A DNA stretch of 5,448 nt from NCBI GenBank assembly GCA_019312985.1, contig JAFDCC010000087.1:1-5448 (forward strand), read 5' to 3'. The notes under the pieces are model-generated. The model was not told where the DNA came from. It did no database searches and worked only from the letters and a program-made list of their open reading frames with translations. A program made the translations under genes and the position numbers. Shown in pieces: positions 1 through 5,448 of the stretch; positions within the stretch are counted from its first letter, which is position 1; each line of letters begins with the position of its first letter. The stretch comes from Deltaproteobacteria bacterium (GTDB lineage Bacteria > Desulfobacterota > Desulfobulbia > Desulfobulbales > BM004).

Positions 1-1
1 G

Positions 2-565
2 GGCACGGCAGGGGGGCGGCGGTTGCAGACCCCTTCCCGGGGAACTGCAAAAGAACGGAACCAGCGCATCCGCCCTACGGCCGACCGGGCGCGCGAAGCC
101 CTTTTCAGCATCATCGGCAGCCAGGTGGCGGAGGCCGTTGTCCTCGACCTCTATGCCGGGACCGGCGCCCTCGGGTTGGAGGCCCTGAGCCGCTCCGCCA
201 GGCAGGCTGTGTTTGTCGACAGCAGCCGGGCCGCGCTGCAGATCATTGGCAAAAATATTGCCCTGTGCGAATTTGCCGACCGGGCGACCGTGCTCCAGAG
301 AGACCTTTCCAGGGGGCTGGACTTTCTGGCAAAGAAACTGCCGGGCACGGTTTTTTCTCTGGTCTTTGTCGATCCCCCCTACCGCAAGGGTTTGTCGGAG
401 CGGATGCTGGTGGAACTGGCTGCCGCAGGTTTCCTTACCGCCGGGGCCCTCGTGGTCGTTGAGGATGATGCCGGCGTCACGCTGCCATCCAGGGTGGGCG
501 AGCTGGTTCTTGAAGACCAGCGGCATTACGGCGACACCGGCTTCTGGCTTTACCGGCTCGCATAA
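2..565 (+). CDS. rsmD: 16S rRNA (guanine(966)-N2)-methyltransferase RsmD, 5' end missing
   Basis: RsmD transfers a methyl group from S-adenosylmethionine to N2 of G966 in 16S rRNA during 30S assembly. The reading frame is open from base 2, and its first residues (GTAGGRRLQTP) match the usual RsmD N-terminus, so the gene begins just upstream of the window and perhaps five residues are missing. A TTG at 23 is in frame but lies inside this conserved segment and is not the likely start. Counting from that TTG codon, visible signatures are the RPTxDRxREALF block (18-28), the SAM-binding motif LDLYAGTGALGLEALSR (41-57), the catalytic DPPY motif (117-120, bases 371-382) and the C-terminal YGDTGFWLY. 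The 187 visible residues fit a family of roughly 180-200. It is followed by coaD after 34 bases, a common rsmD-coaD pairing. The assignment is firm; only the start is unseen. Confidence 0.95.
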   Translation, partial: GTAGGRRLQTPSRGTAKERNQRIRPTADRAREALFSIIGSQVAEAVVLDLYAGTGALGLEALSRSARQAVFVDSSRAALQIIGKNIALCEFADRATVLQRDLSRGLDFLAKKLPGTVFSLVFVDPPYRKGLSERMLVELAAAGFLTAGALVVVEDDAGVTLPSRVGELVLEDQRHYGDTGFWLYRLA

Positions 566-585
566 TTTCTGACAGGAAAAACGGC

Positions 586-592
586 AGGGGAG
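586..592 (+). promoter_or_regulatory. Shine-Dalgarno site of coaD
   Basis: AGGGGAG lies seven bases before the ATG at 600 and is a good match to the anti-Shine-Dalgarno sequence. It supports that ATG as the coaD start and shows that coaD can initiate on its own, although it is probably co-transcribed with rsmD. Confidence 0.75.
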
Positions 593-599
593 AAATTTC

Positions 600-1127
600 A
601 TGGGCGAGAGCAGTGAGAGAATAGTTGTTTATCCCGGAACCTTTGATCCCATAACAATGGGGCATCTTGACATCATCAACCGGGCCCTCGAGCTGTTTGA
701 CCGAGTCATTGTTGCCGTTGCCCGGCATCCGGGTAAAACGCCGCTCTTCAGCCTCGAGGAGCGGCTGCAGATGATCCGGGATTGTTTTGCCGGGACCGGA
801 AAAAACGTTGAGGTTGAAGCGGTGTCGGGCCTCCTGGTGGAATACGCCTACAAGAAGGGGGCAAAATCCATTGTCAGGGGTCTCCGGGCCGTTTCCGACT
901 TCGAGTACGAATTTCAGCTGGCCCTCATGAACAGAAGGCTGGAGCGTCATGTCGAGACGGTATTTCTCATGACCGGTTTCCGCTGGATATTCATCAGCTC
1001 AAGCATTATCAAGGATGCCGCCCAGCACGGCGGGGATGTCAGCGGCCTGGTCCCGGCCCATGTGCAGCAGAAATTAAAGCAGAAGTACGGGCTGGCTGAG
1101 AATTCTTCCTCCTCCACCGGCCAGTAA
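600..1127 (+). CDS. coaD: Phosphopantetheine adenylyltransferase CoaD
   Basis: CoaD makes dephospho-CoA and pyrophosphate from 4'-phosphopantetheine and ATP, the penultimate and regulated step of coenzyme A synthesis in the cytoplasm. The protein has 175 residues; the E. coli enzyme has 159. The nucleotidyltransferase signature is complete: PGTFDPITMGH at 12-22 with the TxGH-type motif (H22), the RGLRAVSDFEYEFQLALMNR block at 93-112, and ISSS at 132-135 followed by IIKDAAQHGGDV. The segment before ISSS reads TGFRWIF, not the PSxEW form of enterobacteria. This recalls Desulfobacterota versions, from memory. The C-terminus carries a short serine-rich tail (NSSSSTGQ) beyond the conserved domain and probably disordered. 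It sits between rsmD and the arfB-like gene with an 11-base downstream gap, so it is very likely in the same operon. Confidence 0.97.
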   Translation: MGESSERIVVYPGTFDPITMGHLDIINRALELFDRVIVAVARHPGKTPLFSLEERLQMIRDCFAGTGKNVEVEAVSGLLVEYAYKKGAKSIVRGLRAVSDFEYEFQLALMNRRLERHVETVFLMTGFRWIFISSSIIKDAAQHGGDVSGLVPAHVQQKLKQKYGLAENSSSSTGQ

Positions 1128-1138
1128 GACAGCTGTTG

Positions 1139-1570
1139 ATGCTTCGTGTTACCGATACAATCGAACTTTCGGAAAGTGAAATTCATTTCAAATTTATCCG
1201 GTCCCCCGGGCCCGGCGGCCAGCATGTCAACAGGGCCGCTACCGGGGTGCAGCTGCGCTTCGATGTCCGCCATTCCGCTTCCCTGCCCGAATATGTCCGG
1301 CGGAGGCTGCTGCAGTCCCTCCGAGGCCGCCTCAGTTCAGAGGGCATCCTCATCATCACTGCAACTCGTTTCCGGTCCCAGGACCTGAACCGGAAAGATG
1401 CGGTCGGGCGTCTCGCCGCTCTCATTGCCGGTGCTGCCAGGCGGATCAAGGTCCGCCGCAAGACAAAACCGACAGCGGGGTCGATAAGGAAAAAGAAGGA
1501 AAGGAAGGAGCGGCGCAGCAGCTTGAAGCGTTCCCGGCAGAAAGTAGGGCCGGGGCCGGACCACTATTGA
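1139..1570 (+). CDS. arfB: ArfB-like alternative ribosome rescue factor (peptidyl-tRNA hydrolase, RF-1 domain)
   Basis: ArfB (YaeJ) enters the empty A site of ribosomes stalled at the end of broken mRNAs and hydrolyses peptidyl-tRNA. The product has 143 residues; E. coli ArfB has 140. The RF-1 catalytic domain carries GPGGQHVN, with the GGQ at residues 26-28 (bases 1214-1222), then LRFDV (39-43) and FRSQDLNRKDA (78-88), matching the E. coli YRSQELNREAA segment. The C-terminal tail from about 101 is strongly basic (RRIKVRRKTKPT, then RKKKERKERR), as expected for the tail that lies in the mRNA channel. No RF1/RF2 codon-recognition domain is present, which separates it from true release factors. 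I chose the ATG at 1139; a TTG directly before it at 1136 is less likely. No clear Shine-Dalgarno precedes it, and it lies 11 bases after coaD, so coupled translation is plausible. Family membership is firm; in-vivo role is inferred. Confidence 0.93.
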   Translation: MLRVTDTIELSESEIHFKFIRSPGPGGQHVNRAATGVQLRFDVRHSASLPEYVRRRLLQSLRGRLSSEGILIITATRFRSQDLNRKDAVGRLAALIAGAARRIKVRRKTKPTAGSIRKKKERKERRSSLKRSRQKVGPGPDHY

Positions 1571-1583
1571 AGCCCACCGTATT

Positions 1584-1610
1584 TGACCGGCATGGACAAT
1601 TTATCGGTCA
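1584..1610. repeat. Short inverted repeat in the spacer before tRNA-Leu
   Basis: TGACCG (1584-1589) is exactly inverted as CGGTCA (1605-1610), separated by 15 AT-leaning bases. A further CCGG and ACCG follow at once. The arms are short and no T-run follows, so this is not an intrinsic terminator by itself. It could be a protein-binding site or chance. Confidence 0.3.
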
Positions 1611-1633
1611 CCGGAAACCGCTCAGTGCCAGGG

Positions 1634-1658
1634 GCGAAACCGCAGGGTTCGTTATTTT
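1634..1658 (+). terminator. Weak candidate intrinsic terminator after the arfB-like gene
   Basis: The arms CGAAACC (1635-1641) and GGGTTCG (1645-1651) pair with one A/G mismatch around a three-base loop, and TTATTTT follows (1652-1658). The position, between the end of the rsmD-coaD-arfB unit and the tRNA, suits a terminator. The stem is short and imperfect, so termination may be partial or absent. Confidence 0.35.
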
Positions 1659-1672
1659 ACGCCTGGTCCCGC

Positions 1673-1706
1673 CTTGACTGAGAAGGGTAAATTGATTACC
1701 TATATA
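1673..1706 (+). promoter_or_regulatory. Possible promoter for tRNA-Leu and the tig operon
   Basis: TTGACT (1674-1679) resembles a sigma-70 -35 box. TATATA (1701-1706), overlapping TATAAG (1703-1708), resembles a -10 box. The 21-base spacing is too long for a standard sigma-70 promoter. Read as a heat-shock sigma-32 site, CTTGAC (1673-1678) matches CTTGAA at five of six, and ACCTATATA (1698-1706) matches CCCCATATA at seven of nine, again with a slightly long spacer. Either reading would start transcription within a few bases of the tRNA 5' end. Position and AT-richness favour a promoter; the sigma factor is uncertain. Confidence 0.4.
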
Positions 1707-1714
1707 AGGTTACT

Positions 1715-1801
1715 GCGAGAGTGGCGGAACTGGTAGACGCACTGGATTTAGGATCCAGCGCACTGGCGTGCATGGGGGTTCAACTCCCCCCTCTCGCACC
1801 A
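1715..1801 (+). tRNA. tRNA-Leu, anticodon UAG, CCA encoded
   Basis: The cloverleaf folds completely. The acceptor stem GCGAGAG (1715-1721) pairs with CTCTCGC (1791-1797), followed by discriminator A1798 and CCA (1799-1801). The D stem is GCG (1724-1726) with CGC (1738-1740). The anticodon stem CTGGA (1742-1746) pairs with TCCAG (1754-1758) around TTTAGGA, giving anticodon TAG at 1749-1751. A long variable arm, GCAC (1760-1763) with GTGC (1768-1771), marks it as class II. The T stem is GGGGG/CCCCC around TTCAACT. The discriminator A and long variable arm fit leucine. It should read CUA and, depending on wobble modification, other CUN codons. CUA is rare in this window. It lies directly upstream of tig. 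Confidence 0.98.
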
Positions 1802-1818
1802 GGCACATCTGGTGCCTG
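1796..1818 (+). repeat. Overlapping inverted repeats at the tRNA 3' end and trailer
   Basis: Two mutually exclusive hairpins are possible. GCACCAG (1796-1802) pairs with CTGGTGC (1809-1815), and CAGGCAC (1800-1806) pairs with GTGCCTG (1812-1818). Both are perfect seven-pair stems with loops of five or six bases. The first uses bases of the tRNA acceptor end. No uninterrupted T-tract follows, so it does not look like a standard intrinsic terminator; it may be a processing or partial-termination element. Confidence 0.5.
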
Positions 1819-1880
1819 ATACAACGTGTTATTTGAAGAGAAATCAGCTTATATCATCAACAGTTAATTTTACCAGGAAA

Positions 1881-1890
1881 AAGGAAGGTG
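1881..1890 (+). promoter_or_regulatory. Shine-Dalgarno region of tig
   Basis: The purine-rich AAGGAAGGTG ends four bases before the ATG at 1895. It contains two GG-based Shine-Dalgarno cores and supports that ATG as the start of trigger factor, consistent with high expression. Confidence 0.7.
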
Positions 1891-1894
1891 CAGG

Positions 1895-3226
1895 ATGCAG
1901 GTCACTGTGGAAGAGGTCGGGGGTCTGAGCAGAAAATTAAAAATTGTGCTTCCCAAAGAAGAGGTTTCCCGTGAGCTTGACGCCGGGTTCAACAAAGTTA
2001 AAAGCAATGCCAGGATAAAGGGATTCAGGCGGGGAAAGGTGCCGCGCCATATCCTGGAAAGGACATATGGCCAGCAGGTGCGGGCCGAGGTTGCCGAGAA
2101 GCTGGTTCAGGCAACCTACTTTGATGCCGTTCAAAAGGAAAAGCTCGACGTCGTCGCCCACCCGGAGATCAAGGAGCCTGTTTTTGAAGAGGATGGCTCC
2201 TTCTCCTATGAGGCAGAAGTGGACACCAGGCCGCAATTTGATTTGCAGGGCTATAAAGGGATCGAGGTCGAGAAAGAGAAAATCGAGGTCGCCGAGGCGG
2301 AAATAGATGCGGAAGTTGAAAAAATTCGCCGGGAAACAGCCCCGCTGCGAAGCGTGGAAGACCGGCCGGCCCGGGAAAGTGACATTGCCATAGTCGATTT
2401 TGACGGTTTCCATGAAGGAGAGCCGATCAAGCAGGTCCATGGCGAAAATGTCAACGTCGATATCGGCACCGGCCGGCATGGCGAGGAATTTGAGAAGAAG
2501 ATCATCGGCATGCGCAAAGGGGAGGAGGAGTCGGTTGCCGTCGATTTCAGCGCCGATTCTCCCAATCCCATACTGGCAGGCAAAACCGTGGAGTTCAGGA
2601 TCAGGCTCAATGACATAAAGGAGCGGGTTCTGCCGGAGATTGATGACGAGTTCGCCAGGGATGCCGGTGACGAATTTGATTCACTTGAGGCGCTGCGGAA
2701 CCATATCAAGGACACGATCCTTGCCGCGAAGGAGAAGGAGCTGGAAGGCGATATCTCCGACAGGATCATGCAGAAGCTCATCGAGGCGAACCAGTTTGAA
2801 GTTTCAAAGCGCCTTGTCCAGTATGAAATAAATGAATACATTAAACAGACCGAGGAAACTCTCCAGCGGGGCGGCCTGACCCTTGAAGCTGCAGGCATCA
2901 ACCGGGCCGAGGCCGAGGAGCGTTACCGGGAAACCGCGGCCAAAAGGGTCCGCGGTGACTTTATCCTGAAAAAGATCGCAGAGCTGGAAAACATCAAGGT
3001 CGAGGATGAGGATCTCAACAGGGGGTTTGAAAGAATCGCCAGGCAATACAACATGACGGTCCAGGAGGTAAAGGGGTACTTCAAGAGTCGGGATGACATG
3101 TTGCCCTTCATAAACGAGCTGCTGAACGAAAAGATTCTCAAATTTCTCCGGGATGAGGCAAAGTATGTGCCAATGAAGGCAGAAGCTGCTGCCGCTGAAA
3201 ACAAAATATCGGGAGATCAGGCATGA
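1895..3226 (+). CDS. tig: Trigger factor, ribosome-associated chaperone
   Basis: Trigger factor binds ribosomal protein uL23 at the exit tunnel and shields nascent chains. The protein has 443 residues; E. coli has 432. Domains in order: an N-terminal ribosome-binding domain (about 1-115) with the signature GFRRGKVP at 43-50, at the same numbering as E. coli; a linker (about 116-150); an FKBP-type prolyl-isomerase domain (about 155-247); and a helical C-terminal chaperone domain (about 248-430) ending in an alanine/glutamate-rich tail. The isomerase pocket is unusual. Aligned to E. coli, F177 is I178, F185 is V186, the I195-P196-G197 segment is G196-E197-E198, and Y221 is S222; only F198 (F199) and F233 (F234) are kept. 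Chaperone function is therefore likely retained while isomerase activity is doubtful. The stop codon overlaps the clpP start by four bases, and the gene heads the tig-clpP-clpX-lon cluster. Confidence 0.97.
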   Translation: MQVTVEEVGGLSRKLKIVLPKEEVSRELDAGFNKVKSNARIKGFRRGKVPRHILERTYGQQVRAEVAEKLVQATYFDAVQKEKLDVVAHPEIKEPVFEEDGSFSYEAEVDTRPQFDLQGYKGIEVEKEKIEVAEAEIDAEVEKIRRETAPLRSVEDRPARESDIAIVDFDGFHEGEPIKQVHGENVNVDIGTGRHGEEFEKKIIGMRKGEEESVAVDFSADSPNPILAGKTVEFRIRLNDIKERVLPEIDDEFARDAGDEFDSLEALRNHIKDTILAAKEKELEGDISDRIMQKLIEANQFEVSKRLVQYEINEYIKQTEETLQRGGLTLEAAGINRAEAEERYRETAAKRVRGDFILKKIAELENIKVEDEDLNRGFERIARQYNMTVQEVKGYFKSRDDMLPFINELLNEKILKFLRDEAKYVPMKAEAAAAENKISGDQA

Positions 3227-3831
3227 ACCTTATTCCCATGGTGGTGGAGCAGAGCCCTCGCGGTGAAAGGGCATATGACATATACTCGCGCCTGCTGAAG
3301 GAGCGCATTATCTTTCTCGGCACGCCGGTCACCGATGAGATCGCGAGCCTCATCATCGCCCAGATGCTCTTTCTAGAGGCGGAGGACCCGGACAAGGATA
3401 TAACCTTTTACGTCAATTCCCCGGGCGGGTCCGTTACTGCCGGCCTGGCAATCTACGATACCATGAGCTACGTGCGCTGTGATATCGTCACCCTCTGCAT
3501 GGGGCAGGCCGCCAGCATGGGGGCCCTCCTGCTCGCAGCCGGCACCGCAGGGAAACGATACGCCCTGCCCAACTCAAGGATCCTTATCCACCAGCCCATG
3601 GGAGGCTTCCAGGGGCAGGCCACGGACATCGATATTCATGCCCAGGAAATCCTGCGGATGCGCAATGACCTGAACAGAATTCTTGCCCTCCATACCGGCC
3701 AGAACATCCGCAAGATCAAGAAGGACACCGAGCGTGATTATTTTATGAGTGCTGAAGAGGCAAAAAAATATGGTATAATAGACAAGGTTCTTCAAAAAAG
3801 GGCGAAAACAGACGAGGAGACTGAGTCGTGA
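3223..3831 (+). CDS. clpP: ATP-dependent Clp protease proteolytic subunit ClpP
   Basis: ClpP forms a double heptameric ring whose inner chamber degrades proteins unfolded by ClpX or another Clp ATPase. The protein has 202 residues, typical for the family. The serine-protease triad is complete: S98 in GQAASMGA, H123 in HQPMGG and D172 in TERDYF, equivalent to S97, H122 and D171 of mature E. coli ClpP. The oxyanion-loop motif [10 protein letters not shown] is at 65-74. The N-terminus [24 protein letters not shown] is close to that of mature ClpP, with little or no propeptide (the first 20 residues are enough to recognise it). The ATG overlaps the tig stop as ATGA, with GGGAG (3211-3215) seven bases ahead. 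The stop overlaps the clpX GTG start. Nothing in the coding sequence looks damaged. The 3' end also contains a TATAAT box that may drive clpX. Confidence 0.98.
   Translation: MNLIPMVVEQSPRGERAYDIYSRLLKERIIFLGTPVTDEIASLIIAQMLFLEAEDPDKDITFYVNSPGGSVTAGLAIYDTMSYVRCDIVTLCMGQAASMGALLLAAGTAGKRYALPNSRILIHQPMGGFQGQATDIDIHAQEILRMRNDLNRILALHTGQNIRKIKKDTERDYFMSAEEAKKYGIIDKVLQKRAKTDEETES
3771..3779 (+). promoter_or_regulatory. Candidate internal promoter (extended -10) for clpX and lon
   Basis: TGGTATAAT is a perfect sigma-70 extended -10 element (TGnTATAAT) in the last part of clpP. The predicted start near 3786 would give a leader of about 40 bases before the clpX GTG. The -35 region (GCTGAA/CTGAAG around 3751-3757) is weak, which extended -10 promoters tolerate. 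The box encodes G-I-I within a conserved ClpP segment and uses two adjacent ATA codons, so chance cannot be excluded. Confidence 0.4.
3814..3819 (+). promoter_or_regulatory. Shine-Dalgarno site that fixes the clpX GTG start
   Basis: GAGGAG lies eight bases before the GTG at 3828. No ATG occurs in frame before the zinc-binding domain, whose first cysteine ligand is residue 14, so this site and the domain together make GTG the start. Confidence 0.75.
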
Positions 3832-5096
3832 CAAAGAAGCGCAGCGATAGTGATACCACCTGTTACTGTTCCTTCTGCGGAAAAAGCCAGGATGATGTAG
3901 CCAAGCTGATAGCAGGGCCCGCTGTATACATCTGCGATGAATGTATCGAGTTGTGCAACGAGATTGTTTTGGAGGGCGCCCTGCCCGAGGAGGCCGGACA
4001 AAAGGAAGAAGCCGCCGTCCTGAAGCCCATGGAAATAAAGCAACACCTCGATGATTATGTCATCGGCCAGGAGTATGCCAAGAAGGCGCTGGCGGTAGCC
4101 GTCCACAATCATTACAAGCGGATCGATGCCCTTGGCCAGGGCGAGGAGAACTACGTAGAACTCCAGAAGAGCAACATTATCCTCATCGGGCCCACCGGTA
4201 GTGGTAAAACCCTGATGGCCCAGACCCTGGCCAGGATTCTCAACGTGCCGTTCACCATGGCCGATGCCACGACCCTTACAGAGGCGGGCTATGTCGGCGA
4301 GGATGTCGAGAATATCCTCGTCAACCTTCTGCAGGCAGCAGATTACGATGTGAAAAAGGCGAGCCGCGGCATTATCTATATTGACGAAATAGACAAGATT
4401 GCCCGCAAGACGGACAGCCCATCCATAACGCGGGATGTTTCCGGGGAGGGCGTTCAGCAGGCCCTGCTCAAGATCATTGAGGGCACCATGGCCAGCGTCC
4501 CCCCGAAAGGCGGCCGCAAGCACCCGCAGCAGGAACTGGTGAAGATTGATACGAGCAACATCCTGTTTATCTGCGGCGGCGCCTTTGTCGGGCTCGACAA
4601 GGTGATCAAGAAGCGGACCGGGACGAAATCGATGGGATTCGGTGCCCGTGTCGTCAGCTCCGTCGAGAAAAAGGTGGGCGACTATCTTGCCGAGGTACGG
4701 TCTGAAGACCTGCTGCATTTTGGCCTGATCCCGGAACTGATGGGGCGGCTGCCGGTGATTGCCACCATGAATGAACTCGACGAATCGGACCTCATCCGTA
4801 TCCTGCGGGAACCCAGGAATGCCCTGACAAAGCAGTACGAAAAACTGTTCGCCTTTGATAATATCCGGCTGCGTTTCACCGAAGGCGCTCTGAAGGCCAT
4901 TGCCCAGGAAGCCCTGAAACGTCAGTCCGGAGCCCGCGGCCTCCGTTCGGTCATGGAAAATGCCATGCTCGAGGTCATGTACCGGCTTCCTTCGGAACCG
5001 GCGGCCCGCGAATGTGTCATCAGCGAGCAGGTAATCGTCAACAACGATTATCCGGTCGTCCTCTATGAAAGTTCAAAGAAAAAGAAAAGCGCATAA
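3828..5096 (+). CDS. clpX: ATP-dependent Clp protease ATP-binding subunit ClpX
   Basis: ClpX is a hexameric AAA+ unfoldase that recognises degradation tags, including ssrA-type tags, and feeds substrates to ClpP. The protein has 422 residues; E. coli has 424. The N-terminal zinc domain has ligands C14, C17, C36 and C39. The AAA+ core shows Walker A GPTGSGKT (121-128), the pore-1 loop GYVGEDV (154-160), Walker [10 protein letters not shown] (182-190), the pore-proximal RKH loop (230-232), the arginine finger in GRLP (R307) and sensor 2 GAR (368-370). The ClpP-docking loop reads MGF (269-271) where E. coli has IGF. The start is GTG, overlapping the clpP stop as GTGA, so the two subunits are probably translationally coupled. 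The C-terminus ends in a lysine-rich SSKKKKSA tail. Identification is firm. Confidence 0.98.
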   Translation: MTKKRSDSDTTCYCSFCGKSQDDVAKLIAGPAVYICDECIELCNEIVLEGALPEEAGQKEEAAVLKPMEIKQHLDDYVIGQEYAKKALAVAVHNHYKRIDALGQGEENYVELQKSNIILIGPTGSGKTLMAQTLARILNVPFTMADATTLTEAGYVGEDVENILVNLLQAADYDVKKASRGIIYIDEIDKIARKTDSPSITRDVSGEGVQQALLKIIEGTMASVPPKGGRKHPQQELVKIDTSNILFICGGAFVGLDKVIKKRTGTKSMGFGARVVSSVEKKVGDYLAEVRSEDLLHFGLIPELMGRLPVIATMNELDESDLIRILREPRNALTKQYEKLFAFDNIRLRFTEGALKAIAQEALKRQSGARGLRSVMENAMLEVMYRLPSEPAARECVISEQVIVNNDYPVVLYESSKKKKSA

Positions 5097-5108
5097 CGCC
5101 AGACACCC

Positions 5109-5448
5109 ATGAATAAGTCAGAGACAGAAAACAGACTATATCCACTGATGCCGCTGCGGGACATCGTAGTATTTCCGCACATGGTGGCACCCCTTGTCGT
5201 TGGCCGGCAGAAATCCATCAAGGCACTCGAAGACGCCATGTCCAGGAAAACCGAGATTTTTCTGGTGACCCAGTGGAATGCCGACGATGATGAACCGGAG
5301 CCAAAGAAGCTGCACCGGGTAGGGACTATTGCGGTTGTCATGCAGCTCCTGCGCCTGCCGGACGGCACCATCAAGGCCCTTGTCGAGGGCAAGAGACGCG
5401 GGAGAATCGTCTCCTTTGAGCCCAAAGCCGACTTCATGACGGTGGAAA
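5109..5448 (+). CDS. lon: ATP-dependent protease Lon, N-terminal part (gene runs off the window)
   Basis: Lon is a homo-oligomeric AAA+ serine protease that degrades misfolded and specific regulatory proteins in the cytoplasm. Only the first 113 residues are present, all from the N-terminal substrate-binding domain. The family hallmark is clear: LYPLMPLRDIVVFPHMVAPL at 10-29 followed by VGRQKSI, then VGTIAVVMQLLRLPDGTIKA and LVEGKRRGRI, aligning with E. coli VGTVASILQMLKLPDGTVKV and LVEGLQRARI. The ATPase and Ser-Lys protease domains lie beyond the window. The ATG at 5109 is the first possible start after the in-frame clpX stop, 12 bases downstream of it. No Shine-Dalgarno is visible in the short gap, so translation may depend on termination of clpX. 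A second ATG at 5148 would remove the first 13 residues and also lacks a clear site. Confidence 0.96.
   Translation, partial: MNKSETENRLYPLMPLRDIVVFPHMVAPLVVGRQKSIKALEDAMSRKTEIFLVTQWNADDDEPEPKKLHRVGTIAVVMQLLRLPDGTIKALVEGKRRGRIVSFEPKADFMTVE

Noticed and set aside
213..572. Second + strand frame inside rsmD (119 codons)
   Set aside because: It is an out-of-frame shadow rich in tryptophan, proline and arginine with no domain; the RsmD frame carries all conserved motifs.
477..950. Antisense open frame of 157 codons across rsmD and coaD
   Set aside because: It overlaps two certain genes and shows no family resemblance or good ribosome site.
1136..1138. TTG as the start of the arfB-like gene
   Set aside because: An ATG follows immediately and gives the same protein minus one residue; ATG is the better start.
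1501..1510. AAGGAAGGAG as a ribosome binding site for an internal gene
   Set aside because: No suitable start codon follows at the right distance, and the sequence is explained by the basic tail it encodes.
1715..1818. Prophage or island attachment site at the tRNA 3' end
   Set aside because: No direct repeat of the tRNA 3' end occurs downstream, no integrase is present, and core genes continue on both sides.
1833..1857. Separate promoter for tig (TTGAAG with TATATC or TATCAT)
   Set aside because: Spacing between these boxes is 11-13 bases, and no alternative -35 box at 16-18 bases is convincing.
2251..2901. Antisense open frame of 216 codons opposite tig
   Set aside because: Its composition is serine-rich and low in complexity, as expected from reverse-reading of lysine/glutamate-rich coding sequence; tig on the other strand is unambiguous.
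3792..4718. Long antisense open frame of 308 codons opposite clpX
   Set aside because: It lies entirely over clpX and the end of clpP, has no recognisable domain, and long antisense frames are expected opposite GC-biased coding sequence.
1..5448. A novel defence, mobile or biosynthetic system
   Set aside because: Every long frame on the coding strand belongs to a well-known housekeeping family, and the spacers are too short to hide another gene of size; I found no repeats, arrays or foreign-looking composition.

Overview
The window is a co-directional stretch of bacterial housekeeping chromosome, with every supported gene on the + strand. It reads rsmD (5' end missing), coaD, an arfB-like rescue factor, tRNA-Leu(UAG), tig, clpP, clpX and lon (3' end missing). 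The DNA is moderately GC-rich, with G/C favoured at third codon positions. The tig-clpP-clpX-lon order is common in Proteobacteria. A tRNA-Leu just before tig, and the CoaD segment with F-R-W-I-F before ISSS, remind me of Desulfobacterota (the former Deltaproteobacteria, Syntrophobacter/Syntrophus/Desulfobacter-like). That placement is inference from memory; no search was run.

Layout: positions 2-1570 look like one transcription unit of three short genes: 16S rRNA methylation, coenzyme A synthesis and release of stalled ribosomes. Gaps are 34 and 11 bases. The 144-base spacer 1571-1714 holds a weak terminator-like hairpin, an inverted repeat and a promoter-like AT-rich patch just before the tRNA. 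The tRNA-Leu (1715-1801) has an encoded CCA. It is followed by a 93-base spacer with a trailer inverted repeat but no U-tract, so transcription may continue into tig.

From 1895 to the end runs a protein quality-control operon: trigger factor (folding at the ribosome exit), ClpP (protease chamber), ClpX (unfoldase that feeds ClpP) and Lon (independent ATP-dependent protease). The tig/clpP and clpP/clpX junctions are 4-base stop/start overlaps (ATGA and GTGA), which implies translational coupling. A perfect extended -10 box (TGGTATAAT) near the 3' end of clpP may be an internal promoter for clpX and lon.

I see no mobile element, CRISPR array, phage gene or unknown system. The most interesting points are modest: a trigger factor whose prolyl-isomerase pocket has lost several key residues, the possible clpX internal promoter, a possible heat-shock-like promoter before the tRNA, and the tRNA-to-tig arrangement.
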